Source: a virus
IMG/VR virus record: IMGVR_UViG_3300006789_005788
Coordinates: 1-20,697 of that record
Strand: one strand, 5' to 3'
DNA length: 20,697 nt
The notes under the pieces were generated by a model. That model was not told the origin of the DNA, did not search any database, and worked only from the letters and a program-made list of their open reading frames with translations. Positions 7,871 to 14,970 of the stretch are shown piece by piece; within the stretch, counting starts at the first letter, position 1, and the number at the start of each line of letters is the position of its first letter. The position numbers were made by a program, and so were the translations under genes.

Positions 7871-8086
7871 TTATTTCTTTGTTGGATATGTTGAGTTTGG
7901 TGTATCGTTTTTATGGTTAGCCTCAGAATAAGCGTCTAATAGTTTGTGGAAAAGAACAGCATCACTTTCATAAAGATCGCCTGTTTTTGTTTTCTTAACA
8001 AATCGTGCAAACTTTCTAAATAGTTCCTTATCTTCCCATCTTACACAGATAGTCGTATGAGAATTTCCGATCTTTCGTCTTGCCAT
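7871..8086 (-). CDS. ribbon-helix-helix (CopG/Arc-type) transcription regulator
   Basis: The 71-aa protein fits the RHH fold. A short beta strand near residues 9-15 (HTTICVR) is followed by two amphipathic helices (about 17-30 and 38-54), and a polar tail ends the chain. RHH dimers place the strand pair in the DNA major groove and are the commonest regulators in archaeal viruses. The start is ATG 8086 (MARRKIG); the TATA box at 8107-8114 lies 24.5 nt before it. The in-frame ATG at 8095 would leave only about 15 nt and is less likely. It probably represses viral promoters, possibly its own; targets are unknown. Confidence 0.7.
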   Translation of the reverse strand: MARRKIGNSHTTICVRWEDKELFRKFARFVKKTKTGDLYESDAVLFHKLLDAYSEANHKNDTPNSTYPTKK

Positions 8087-8106
8087 ACATATCATGCCTA
8101 TATTTA

Positions 8107-8114
8107 ATATATAA
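8107..8114 (-). promoter_or_regulatory. TATA promoter of the minus-strand RHH gene
   Basis: On the minus strand this reads TTATATAT, centred 24.5 nt before ATG 8086. It lies in the 36-bp gap after the matrixin stop. Confidence 0.7.
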
Positions 8115-8122
8115 GGTTTTCT

Positions 8123-8965
8123 CTAATAACATCCTATGACTTTGAGACCATGCTGAAATAGGCAATAATCATCTATCCAAGGTGGTTGAGGTTTCTGATA
8201 ACCATCAGTGCCATATAAGTAACCCAACATGAATTTATCTGCCAATGTTACCTCGAAAACTTCATTACTAAATGGTTTTAAACTAGGTGTCATTGTAGAA
8301 CGATAGTGACCATTTTGGGATTGGCTTTCATAATGCCCAAGACCTAGACCATGACCAAATTCATGTAACACTATATTATATACAGTTTGTAATGGTAGTT
8401 GTTGTCTTTCAAGATTAATTTGAAATTTAGTTAAACCTGTGACAGGGTCTTTCTCCGCATCATCAAAATTTAACACTATATTAGTATGTTCTATTGCGTG
8501 TAGATAAACAACTATGAATGTGAATTTATGAGAACTCTTTGCAAAATCAATACCTGTCAAACCCAAAGCTTTACTTTCTTTATCTTCATTAAATGCTTCA
8601 TATGTTAAGAATATATTACAGTGTCTATAATCGTCAGGTGTTTTATTCCAATGTTCATGATATGGAACTGTGCTGTGAATATACATACTCCAGTCACCAT
8701 TAGGTAGAAATTCTTGCATTTCAACTTGCCAATCTAATACTGCCCTCCATGATTCAAATTCAACATCCTTCCAATATTCCCAATCAATGTTTGTTGGGTT
8801 TGGTTCAAATAAACAAACTTGGGGTCTAACATCATGTCTTACACCAAGATACTCATACCTATCACTACCTTCATCTGGGTATTGACCATAGGCTGTAACT
8901 AAACCAAAGAAACACACCAACGACATTATAGTTACCATTATTATTATTTTTTCAACCTTATGCAT
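8123..8965 (-). CDS. secreted matrixin-like zinc metalloprotease
   Basis: The 280-aa protein has an N-terminal signal peptide: basic MHKVEK, hydrophobic residues 7-25, and likely cleavage near TAYGQ (24-28). The mature part carries the metzincin zinc site HEFGHGLGLGH (201-211; H201, H205, H211, catalytic E202) and a downstream STM at 223-225 that fits the Met-turn. The region before it (HIEH-like YLHAIEHTNIVLNF, 154-167) matches the strand preceding the active helix in archaeal matrixins as I recall them. Such enzymes cut proteins outside the cell. A viral copy could act on the host S-layer, in exit or entry, or sit on the virion; this is inference. ATG 8965 is chosen because a TATA box lies 25.5 nt upstream and the signal peptide then begins correctly. 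Confidence 0.88.
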   Translation of the reverse strand: MHKVEKIIIMVTIMSLVCFFGLVTAYGQYPDEGSDRYEYLGVRHDVRPQVCLFEPNPTNIDWEYWKDVEFESWRAVLDWQVEMQEFLPNGDWSMYIHSTVPYHEHWNKTPDDYRHCNIFLTYEAFNEDKESKALGLTGIDFAKSSHKFTFIVVYLHAIEHTNIVLNFDDAEKDPVTGLTKFQINLERQQLPLQTVYNIVLHEFGHGLGLGHYESQSQNGHYRSTMTPSLKPFSNEVFEVTLADKFMLGYLYGTDGYQKPQPPWIDDYCLFQHGLKVIGCY

Positions 8966-8970
8966 AACAC

Positions 8971-8978
8971 TTATAAAT
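8971..8978 (+). promoter_or_regulatory. TATA promoter of the 130-aa zinc protein
   Basis: TTATAAAT centred 25.5 nt before ATG 9000. It lies within the first 15 bp upstream of the divergent matrixin start, so this promoter and the matrixin promoter interlock. Confidence 0.7.
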
Positions 8979-8986
8979 TCGAGTCT

Positions 8987-8994
8987 CTTATAAG
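8987..8994 (-). promoter_or_regulatory. TATA promoter of the matrixin gene
   Basis: CTTATAAG, centred 25.5 nt before ATG 8965 on the minus strand. It lies between the opposing TATA box and the plus-strand start at 9000. Confidence 0.7.
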
Positions 8995-8999
8995 TTTTG

Positions 9000-9392
9000 A
9001 TGGGAACAAAAATCAAGGCAAAATTCATTGGAGGATGTAAATCTTGTGGTGAAGAATGGAATGTAGGCGATGATATCTATTATCAAAAAGACCCTAAAGC
9101 CATATGCGCTAGTAAAGAATGTTTTGAAGATCAAGGTGGTAAATTTACTCCATTTAAATCACAGAGTACATTATCCTCATATAAACAACCAATCATCACA
9201 AAATTACCTGATGTTGAAGTCAGTGATGAAGTTAAAAAAATCACAGAATATTGGGATCAGTTTTTCCTTGTGGCACATCATAAGACAAAAGCAGTTTACC
9301 CTGATGAAGATGTGAACGGTGATAGGTTCGGACAAATAAGATCAAAGATGATGGATCAACTAATGGCTCTAATTAGAATGGTAAAAGAATAA
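9000..9392 (+). CDS. zinc-finger protein of unknown function (130 aa)
   Basis: The N-terminal third contains C13-x2-C16 (CKSCGEEWNVGDDIYY) and C36-x4-C41, a four-Cys zinc site in a small beta hairpin of a type common in phage and archaeal virus proteins. The C-terminal part (about 68-130) is helical (VSDEVKKITEYWDQFFLVAHHKTK and a final MMDQLMALIRMVKE). The start is ATG 9000, fixed by the TATA box at 8971-8978; the TTG immediately before it is not needed. It is divergently transcribed from the secreted matrixin with only 34 bp between starts. The function is unknown. Confidence 0.75.
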   Translation: MGTKIKAKFIGGCKSCGEEWNVGDDIYYQKDPKAICASKECFEDQGGKFTPFKSQSTLSSYKQPIITKLPDVEVSDEVKKITEYWDQFFLVAHHKTKAVYPDEDVNGDRFGQIRSKMMDQLMALIRMVKE

Positions 9393-9394
9393 GG

Positions 9395-9402
9395 TTATAT
9401 AA
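9395..9402 (+). promoter_or_regulatory. TATA promoter of the 112-aa gene
   Basis: TTATATAA immediately after the preceding stop, centred 25.5 nt before ATG 9424. Confidence 0.75.
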
Positions 9403-9423
9403 TAGACAGTTCTATACTAAACA

Positions 9424-9762
9424 ATGAAAATGTCAGAAGTTCTAGACATAGATGGCTCTTTCGAGAGATCTACACCTTTAAAAGCTGGTGATCATATTTC
9501 GATCCAAACTTGTAAAGAAAAATATGTAGATGAAGTACAAGCCAAATGTATAGAGATTCAAACAACCGAAGGGTTAAGACACAGTTTTGGTAAAACAATA
9601 ATTGGACAATTAAATTCTGATTATTACCAAAATGCAATTAAAGCTGGTCAAGAGAAGGACGCAAGCGATGGTGTTGAATTCTGGGTTGTAGAAAAAGAAG
9701 CCGAAGGCACAGGTAGAATGATGCTTGCATTACAGCCTTGGGCACCTAAAGCACAAGGTTAA
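9424..9762 (+). CDS. 112-aa protein of unknown function, possibly OB-like
   Basis: It is a monocistronic gene with its own TATA box and a pyrimidine-rich tract after its stop. The sequence is compact and beta-rich: LKAGDHISIQTCKEKYVDEV, AKCIEIQTTEGLRHSFG, then VEFWVVEKEAEGTGRMMLALQPW. This alternation of strands with a central helix is compatible with an OB-fold, as in single-stranded-DNA-binding proteins, but there is no diagnostic motif. No catalytic residues stand out. The function is unknown and the OB suggestion is weak. Confidence 0.7.
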   Translation: MKMSEVLDIDGSFERSTPLKAGDHISIQTCKEKYVDEVQAKCIEIQTTEGLRHSFGKTIIGQLNSDYYQNAIKAGQEKDASDGVEFWVVEKEAEGTGRMMLALQPWAPKAQG

Positions 9763-9766
9763 AATA
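9759..9766 (+). promoter_or_regulatory. TATA promoter of the C2H2 zinc-finger gene
   Basis: TTAAAATA overlapping the stop of the 112-aa gene, centred 25.5 nt before ATG 9788. Confidence 0.6.
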
Positions 9767-9787
9767 CTTCTCTCTCCTTTTTATTTT
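9767..9787 (+). terminator. pyrimidine/T-rich archaeal terminator
   Basis: A CT-rich run passing into TTTTTATTTT follows the 112-aa gene and ends at the next start codon. Archaeal RNA polymerase terminates at T-rich tracts without a hairpin. The next transcript would start after the tract, so the two functions do not conflict. Confidence 0.5.
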
Positions 9788-10165
9788 ATGGCTGAAAAAA
9801 TTTGTAATAAATGTGGTGTTAAAGGTCTATGGTGGAATAAAAAACATTTTGAAAAGACAGGTAAATGGCAATTAATAGACCATAAAGATAAGAAGGGTGA
9901 ATGGTGTGTTAGGAACAGCGCACCTAAATTAATAGTTGATTCATTTAAAGAAAAACCTAGACTTTGTGAATACTGCATAGAATCAAACTTTGGTTTATGT
10001 AGAACTGAAAAAGATTATAAATCACATGTAAGGGCATACCACCCAAAAAAAGAAATACTAACAAATTTAGATTACATGTTTCAACATGGCAGGTTACAAG
10101 GTGTCAATCTTGAAAATTGGAAATCAGATTCTCATTATAAAAAATACAAATCCTTAATTCAATAG
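9788..10165 (+). CDS. zinc-finger protein with C2H2-like motif (125 aa)
   Basis: Two zinc motifs are visible. The N-terminal one has C6-x2-C9 (CNKCGVKGLWW) with C40 as a possible third ligand. The second runs C60-x2-C63 ... H80-x4-H85 (YKSHVRAYH), with C71 inside, resembling a C2H2 finger. The surrounding sequence is basic and aromatic, which suits DNA binding. ATG 9788 is used because it has a TATA box at the standard spacing; an upstream in-frame ATG at 9725 would overlap the previous gene and add an unrelated hydrophobic stretch. C2H2 fingers are well known in archaeal virus regulators; a regulatory role here is inference. Confidence 0.75.
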   Translation: MAEKICNKCGVKGLWWNKKHFEKTGKWQLIDHKDKKGEWCVRNSAPKLIVDSFKEKPRLCEYCIESNFGLCRTEKDYKSHVRAYHPKKEILTNLDYMFQHGRLQGVNLENWKSDSHYKKYKSLIQ

Positions 10166-10166
10166 T

Positions 10167-10174
10167 TTTATATA
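10167..10174 (+). promoter_or_regulatory. TATA promoter of the phosphoesterase/winged-helix operon
   Basis: TTTATATA centred 25.5 nt before ATG 10196, immediately after the preceding stop codon. Confidence 0.75.
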
Positions 10175-10195
10175 GAAGTATATCTAACATCTACC

Positions 10196-11032
10196 ATGGT
10201 AAAACTTGGTGGTAGAAGTAAATCTTCAAAATCAATTATCGGTGGTGGAGATGTTCATGATGGAGCAAGTACAGCAGTTTGTAGTCAAGCACCATATAGA
10301 GCAGAACAAGACGATTATATTAAACCAAATGCAGTTCAGAAGACGTTATTCGGTGCATGGGAATCGGTTAAAGATAATTTAAAAAATAAGAAACCTGACC
10401 TATGGGTTGTTAATGGTGAACCAATTGATGGTGCAAATAGAAAACAAATAGGAGCACAATCATGGACAACTAGTCTTGAAGATCAAATGAATGATTTTAT
10501 AAAATTATCAAAATACATACCACATAAAGATATTCTATTCACACGAGGATCATTATATCATGTTGGTTTAGACGCTACAAACTTTGAAGAAGTCTTAGCA
10601 GATAGAATGGGAGCATTGAGGTATAAGATGTATGGTGGAGGCGGAGCAACAGATTACTTTGCAAATATTGAAGCAAATAATAAAGTTTTTAATTTTTCAC
10701 ATCATATAGGATTTAGTAAAGGTTTACAAACAAGAGCAGCAGCATTATCAAGAGAGATGGCAAACATGCATTATGAATATGATAAACTTGGTAAAGTAGA
10801 TGTTATTGTTAGAAGTCATGTTCATTATTTCTGTCATGTAGAGTTTGTACACTCACATGGAATTATATTACCTGCATGGAAATACCCTGATGGACATCTT
10901 TTCCGTGGTGGAGTAGCAGGTACAACACCTGATATTGGTATGGTAGAAATGATAGTTGAACCAAATGGTGAAATCATAGTTAATAAAATTGTAGCCGAGG
11001 TTGATTTGAAAGCTAAGGTGAAACATATATGA
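10196..11032 (+). CDS. calcineurin-like metallophosphoesterase, divergent
   Basis: The 278-aa protein follows the metallophosphoesterase motif order: D19-V-H21 in GGDVHDG; NGEPIDG (73-79), where the family usually has GDxxDG; RGSLYH (117-122) in place of the GNH block; FNFSHH (165-170); and SHVH (207-210), replacing GHxH. The fold binds two metals and hydrolyses phosphodiesters or phosphomonoesters. The Asp-to-Glu change at 75 and the altered GNH block mean activity may be changed or lost. It has a leaderless promoter and overlaps a winged-helix gene by ATGA. The substrate is unknown; nucleic acid or nucleotide is likely in a virus. Confidence 0.8.
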   Translation: MVKLGGRSKSSKSIIGGGDVHDGASTAVCSQAPYRAEQDDYIKPNAVQKTLFGAWESVKDNLKNKKPDLWVVNGEPIDGANRKQIGAQSWTTSLEDQMNDFIKLSKYIPHKDILFTRGSLYHVGLDATNFEEVLADRMGALRYKMYGGGGATDYFANIEANNKVFNFSHHIGFSKGLQTRAAALSREMANMHYEYDKLGKVDVIVRSHVHYFCHVEFVHSHGIILPAWKYPDGHLFRGGVAGTTPDIGMVEMIVEPNGEIIVNKIVAEVDLKAKVKHI

Positions 11033-11292
11033 AGACAAAATACACCATAACTTTAGAGGATAACCCTGATTATTTAGTACATAAAACATTCAAACAGAGA
11101 ATTTTAGAAGCTATCCCAAAGGGTAGAACTACAACGGCATCTCTAGTATCTGACTCATTAGGGTTGGGAAAAAGAAAGGCTTTAGCATACCTCTCATTTT
11201 TTGAAGATCAGGGACTATTTAAGTCAGAGATGAAAACCATAAAACATAAATCTGGTGCTTATTCGAGGACTAGAGTTTTCAAAAGATTATAA
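11029..11292 (+). CDS. winged helix-turn-helix DNA-binding protein (87 aa)
   Basis: The gene overlaps the phosphoesterase stop (ATGA). The sequence fits a winged helix: helix 1 VHKTFKQRILEAIPKG, helix 2 TTASLVSDSLG, recognition helix KRKALAYLSFFEDQGLF, and then a beta wing MKTIKHKSGAYSRTRVFKRL. It has no ligand-binding domain. It probably acts as a small transcription regulator. Its pairing with the phosphoesterase suggests co-regulation, not a shared reaction. Confidence 0.7.
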   Translation: MKTKYTITLEDNPDYLVHKTFKQRILEAIPKGRTTTASLVSDSLGLGKRKALAYLSFFEDQGLFKSEMKTIKHKSGAYSRTRVFKRL

Positions 11293-11314
11293 AAGGATTT
11301 ATAATCAGAAATAA

Positions 11315-11322
11315 TTAAATAC
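11315..11322 (+). promoter_or_regulatory. TATA promoter of a 42-aa gene
   Basis: TTAAATAC centred 25.5 nt before ATG 11344, in the gap after the winged-helix gene. Confidence 0.5.
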
Positions 11323-11343
11323 TAACTACTTGTAGGTCTCTCT

Positions 11344-11472
11344 ATGTTCATTAATATTTGTTGGAAAAAAGATGATGAAGTCAAAAAAACACTAGTTCAT
11401 ATATCAAAACTACATCCTATGGTCAAAGAAATTGAATCTCATGGCGTAAAAACTTGGTTACAAACCGAATAA
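11344..11472 (+). CDS. 42-aa protein of unknown function
   Basis: This short frame has a TATA element at the exact spacing seen for other leaderless genes here and is followed by a T-rich terminator-like tract, so it looks like a real monocistronic gene. The peptide starts MFINICWKKDDEV and is mostly helical and basic, ending VKTWLQTE. No family or motif was recognised. It is the last gene before the non-coding repeat region. Confidence 0.5.
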   Translation: MFINICWKKDDEVKKTLVHISKLHPMVKEIESHGVKTWLQTE

Positions 11473-11474
11473 TA

Positions 11475-11490
11475 CCCTCCCCTTTTTTAT
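11475..11490 (+). terminator. C/T-rich terminator-like tract
   Basis: CCCTCCCC followed by six T residues just after the 42-aa gene, consistent with archaeal T-tract termination before the non-coding region. Confidence 0.5.
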
Positions 11491-11640
11491 TAATTAACTT
11501 AAGTAACTTAATGTTATGAACCATCTTAATAAAATGTTAACTAACATGGTTCCTTTACTTTACTAACTTAACTTAACTAACTTTTTTTAGTTTGTTAGTC
11601 TTTTTTTTGTTAATTAACTCTTAATCTTAAATCGGTGGGT
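11491..11640 (+). repeat. AT-rich non-coding region with TAACTTAA repeats and inverted repeats; candidate origin or operator
   Basis: This is the longest gene-free stretch in the window. The word TAACTTAA occurs at 11495, 11504, 11564 and 11569. Related TTAACTAAC is at 11537 and 11573, and TTAATTAAC near 11493 and 11610. Inverted repeats are GAACCAT (11518-11524) with ATGGTTC (11546-11552), a nested ATGTTA/TAACAT palindrome (11534-11547), and ACTAAC (11576-11581) with GTTAGT (11594-11599). T-runs of 7 and 8 lie at 11582 and 11601. It directly precedes the RHH-MCM-RadA operon. Iteron-like repeats plus easily melted DNA next to the helicase gene suit a replication origin. An RHH operator array is the main alternative. 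Confidence 0.6.
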
Positions 11641-11641
11641 T

Positions 11642-11649
11642 TTTATACA
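11642..11649 (+). promoter_or_regulatory. TATA promoter of the replication operon
   Basis: TTTATACA centred 25.5 nt before ATG 11671. It drives the operon from the RHH gene through the cyclotransferase-like gene and sits at the edge of the repeat region. Confidence 0.75.
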
Positions 11650-11670
11650 CGTTCTGTATATCACTATCAT

Positions 11671-12003
11671 ATGCAATTCAATAAAACAACAACAATCTCA
11701 ATTGGTAGAAATACTAAACCTATTTTTGAATCACTTGAGAAAATAAGACCTGCTCATATGTCTTATAGTTTAATGTTAGCATTAGCAGTAGAAGAGTATG
11801 TTCAAAACCACGATGGACAAAATTCTAAAATTACAGAGTTTGATTCATTAGCAATATCTACAAAGTTTCCATTAGTTATGGCTTCTGTAGATAAATGGAA
11901 CATATGTGTTGAAAGCCTCTCTAATGATGAGATACTTAAACTTCAAGATAGAGTTGCACAAATAACAAATCTGGTTAGAAAAGAGGTATCGAAAAGAGTA
12001 TGA
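11671..12003 (+). CDS. RHH-type DNA-binding protein leading the replication operon (110 aa)
   Basis: The first 50 residues fit a ribbon-helix-helix: strand KTTTISIG, helix TKPIFESLEKIR, turn, helix YSLMLALAVEEYVQNH. A helical second half (LSNDEILKLQDRVAQITNLVRKEV) may dimerise or tetramerise. ATG 11671 is set by the TATA box; the longer in-frame start at 11635 would place the start codon before the TATA element. Its TGA overlaps the MCM start codon (ATGA). The position suggests a repressor of this operon or a protein that binds the repeats just upstream; both are inference. Confidence 0.65.
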   Translation: MQFNKTTTISIGRNTKPIFESLEKIRPAHMSYSLMLALAVEEYVQNHDGQNSKITEFDSLAISTKFPLVMASVDKWNICVESLSNDEILKLQDRVAQITNLVRKEVSKRV

Positions 12004-13943
12004 CTTCTACAGATTCCCATAAAATAGGCACAATATGTGATGGATTATACTCAAAGGGGTATGTAGATGTAATTGATGGCTTGAGACCAGATTCAACCTT
12101 TTCTTTCAATCCTAGTGTTGATGAATTTATTGAGATTTATTTAGAAGACCCAACTAAATTCTTAGAATTGTTGAGAGTGTCAATTTATAATATACTTGCA
12201 GAGAAGAGAGGAAATGTAGATTTAATCAAAAGTGCTTTCAGTGATTTGAAAATAAAATTAACATGTGATGATATAACACCAATGCATAAGATAACATCAA
12301 AACATGAGAATGCTACAATTACATTTGATTGCCAAATTATAGCTACTGATGCACCAAAAACCTTTACAAAATCAGCAGTTTTCATGTGTCCAAGTTGTAG
12401 TAGAGATTACCCTGTAAAATGTAATCTTGATAGGAAGATAGTTGTTCCTTATTGTGCAAATACAGCATGTAAACATATTAAAACAGAGGTAGAACCAACA
12501 TCTATTGTGACTGATGATATTCAAACACTATTACTTCAACAATTTATGGAAGATGCTGAGAAGAGTTCACCTGTATTATTGACTGGAAAACTAACTGGAA
12601 AGAATGTCAGAACCTCATTTGTTGGTCAAAGAAAAAGATTGACAGGTCTTTTCAGAAGTACTGTGGACTTGAAGAATAACGAGAATGATATATTCATTGA
12701 TATTTTATCTGTTGATGATTTAGAAGATCAGAAAGTATCATTACCTTCTGATGAAGAAATATTAGAATATAAAGAAAAAGTAAAGAATGGTGATTTTGTT
12801 AAAACATTGATACAATCATTTGCACCTAAGATATATGGATATGGTGATATAAAATTAGCAATAATGTTGGAGCTTGCAGGTGGTGTTAGAACAAATAAAC
12901 GTGGAGATATAAATACATTATTAGTAGGTGATCCTAGTATGGCAAAATCAGAGTTATTAAAATTCGCAAAGAATATTACAACAAAATCAATCTACACAAG
13001 TGGTAAAGGTACAAGTTCAGCTGGATTAACTATTGGTATGGTTAAAATGTCTGATGGTAGAATGATTGCCCAAGCAGGTGTTTTACCTATCTGTGATAAT
13101 GGTTTTGCGTTCATAGATGAGTTTGATAAAATGACAACAGAAGATAGAAGTTCAATGCATGAAGCTATGGAGCAACAAACTGTAAGTATAGCAAAAGCTG
13201 GAATAGTTATGTCGTTACCTACTAGAACCAGTATTCTTGCTGCAGCTAATCCAAAGTATGGTGCCTATGATATTGAGATAACATTACGTGATAATATTAA
13301 CATACCAGCACCGTTATTATCAAGATTTGATATGATTTGGTTAATAAGAGATAAAGTTCAACAAACAGAGGATATGGCAAAAGCAACACATATTTTAAAC
13401 TCATTTACAGAAGATACTAATGAAATTCAATACAGTGAACAACAATTGAAATCATATTTTAATTATATACGAGAGTTACAACCAGTTTTGGTGGAAGAAG
13501 CAAAGGCAAAATTATTGAGTATTTATGAGGGCATGAGAACTGCAAGTGCCAAATCACAAATGCCAGTTGGTACAAGACAGTTAGAAGCATTGGTTAGATT
13601 ATCAATGGCTCATGCTAAATTACATCTTAAGGAAAAAATAGATGTTAGTGATGTTGAAGCTGTTGAAACACTTATTAAAAAAATGTATGAAGGATTTGGT
13701 CTCTCATTAGACACAAACATTCAACAACAAATATACTTTGATGATAAGAATACAAAACAACATGATGCAATAACTATATGGGACTCATGTAAAGATGATA
13801 AAGGTAATGTGAAATTAAAAAACTTCTCTGAGGAATTACAAAAAGCAGGTATGGATGAAGAAGAAACCAAACGTTTAATAGATAGATGGGAGAAGAATAA
13901 TGTAATAAAGTTGAACAAGGATGGAACTTATGAAAGAATCTAA
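12000..13943 (+). CDS. mcm: MCM replicative helicase
   Basis: The 647-aa product has the full architecture of an archaeal MCM, the hexameric 3'-5' helicase that unwinds DNA at the replication fork. The N-terminal domain carries a zinc site C130, C133, C152, C157. An OB region precedes the AAA+ core. Core motifs are Walker A GDPSMAKS (310-317), Walker B FIDEFDKM (371-378), sensor 1 AAANP (414-418) and arginine finger SRFD (441-444). A C-terminal winged helix follows (about 585-647). All catalytic residues are intact, so it should be active. Encoding its own MCM lets the virus replicate without recruiting the host helicase. It overlaps the RHH gene by 4 bp and RadA by 23 bp. Confidence 0.97.
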   Translation: MTSTDSHKIGTICDGLYSKGYVDVIDGLRPDSTFSFNPSVDEFIEIYLEDPTKFLELLRVSIYNILAEKRGNVDLIKSAFSDLKIKLTCDDITPMHKITSKHENATITFDCQIIATDAPKTFTKSAVFMCPSCSRDYPVKCNLDRKIVVPYCANTACKHIKTEVEPTSIVTDDIQTLLLQQFMEDAEKSSPVLLTGKLTGKNVRTSFVGQRKRLTGLFRSTVDLKNNENDIFIDILSVDDLEDQKVSLPSDEEILEYKEKVKNGDFVKTLIQSFAPKIYGYGDIKLAIMLELAGGVRTNKRGDINTLLVGDPSMAKSELLKFAKNITTKSIYTSGKGTSSAGLTIGMVKMSDGRMIAQAGVLPICDNGFAFIDEFDKMTTEDRSSMHEAMEQQTVSIAKAGIVMSLPTRTSILAAANPKYGAYDIEITLRDNINIPAPLLSRFDMIWLIRDKVQQTEDMAKATHILNSFTEDTNEIQYSEQQLKSYFNYIRELQPVLVEEAKAKLLSIYEGMRTASAKSQMPVGTRQLEALVRLSMAHAKLHLKEKIDVSDVEAVETLIKKMYEGFGLSLDTNIQQQIYFDDKNTKQHDAITIWDSCKDDKGNVKLKNFSEELQKAGMDEEETKRLIDRWEKNNVIKLNKDGTYERI

Positions 13944-14970
13944 AGATATTGAAGATGAACCTATATTAACTGGGAAAGTTAATGAGGAGGAATCTATTGA
14001 GGTTGAAACAAACCCTGAATTAGATTTATCTGTCTCACAATTAGACGGTGTAGGTGCTGTCACACAGAAGAAATTAGATACATTTGGTGTTTCTAATTTA
14101 ATTGATATTTGTGTACGAGGTTCAAAAGAGATTTCAGAAATAACAGGTGTAGCCAAAACAACTACTGATTCATGGGTATTCAAAGCACAAAAGCTTTTAG
14201 AAGAAAATGATCTTATAAGAAAGTCTGACATGGATGTAAGTGAGCTTTTAGATTATCATGAGAACCTACCAGTGTTAGGAACAAAATGTGAAGATGTTGA
14301 TAATCTTATGGGTGGAGGTGTACGGTCAGAAGCTACATATGAGATATATGGAGAGTTCGGTTCAGGCAAAACACAGTTTTGTAATACTTTAACTTGTGAA
14401 GCGATTAAAGATGGTGGTAATGTTGTATGGATTGACTGTGAAGATACATTCAAACCAAGACGTATTATTGAAATGTTGATTGCAAGAGAAGAGATTACAC
14501 CAGAAGAAGCTAAAGAGAAATTAAATAATATAACTTATCTTTATTGTCCAAATACAGAACAGTTACTTGGTACTGTTAATGGGTTATCTTCAACATTATT
14601 AGAAAAGAAACCAAAACTAGTTATACTTGATGGGGCAATAGGTCAATTCAGAGAAGAGTATCTTGGTAGAGGAACATTAGCTGAGAGACAAATGCAGATA
14701 GCACGATTAATGACTCATATTAAGAATATATCATTTTATTTTAGATGCCCTGTTATATTTACAAATCAGGTTCAATCAGACCCTGCTATGATGTTTGGTG
14801 ATCCAATTAAACCAATTGGTGGTAACGTTGTTGCTCACGCTTCAACATATAGAATATATTTCAAAAAATCAGGTAAGAAAAGACTTGCAAGGATGGTAGA
14901 TAGCCCTGAACACGCACAAGCTGATGCAGAGTATGTACTGACTGATAAAGGTCTTGTTGACACTGAATGA
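13921..14970 (+). CDS. radA: RadA/Rad51-family recombinase
   Basis: The 349-aa protein matches archaeal RadA in length and layout. A short acidic N-terminus is followed by a helix-hairpin-helix domain (LDGVGAVTQKKLDTFGV, 41-57) and a RecA core with Walker A GEFGSGKT (144-151) and Walker B LVILD (233-237). RadA forms filaments on single-stranded DNA and performs strand exchange; in a virus this serves recombination-dependent replication and repair. The sequence is divergent in places (RYGGGxxxSE-like regions are altered), so it is clearly viral and not a recent host copy. ATG 13921 is used; ATG 13930 is possible. It overlaps mcm and the HNH gene, so all are co-translated. Confidence 0.95.
   Translation: MELMKESKDIEDEPILTGKVNEEESIEVETNPELDLSVSQLDGVGAVTQKKLDTFGVSNLIDICVRGSKEISEITGVAKTTTDSWVFKAQKLLEENDLIRKSDMDVSELLDYHENLPVLGTKCEDVDNLMGGGVRSEATYEIYGEFGSGKTQFCNTLTCEAIKDGGNVVWIDCEDTFKPRRIIEMLIAREEITPEEAKEKLNNITYLYCPNTEQLLGTVNGLSSTLLEKKPKLVILDGAIGQFREEYLGRGTLAERQMQIARLMTHIKNISFYFRCPVIFTNQVQSDPAMMFGDPIKPIGGNVVAHASTYRIYFKKSGKKRLARMVDSPEHAQADAEYVLTDKGLVDTE

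Noticed and set aside
8966-9028. N-terminal extension of the matrixin to 9028
   Set aside because: It would put basic and charged residues before the signal peptide and overlap the divergent gene's coding sequence; the TATA spacing supports ATG 8965.
9070-9315. Second plus-strand frame inside the 130-aa zinc protein gene
   Set aside because: It is shadowed by the zinc-finger gene, has no promoter and shows a composition expected from frame shift.
9725-9787. Extended start for the C2H2 protein
   Set aside because: It would overlap the 112-aa gene and the terminator tract; ATG 9788 has a TATA box at the standard distance.
11635-11670. Longer start of the RHH gene at 11635
   Set aside because: The TATA element lies at 11642-11649, inside the extension, so the extra codons would not be transcribed.
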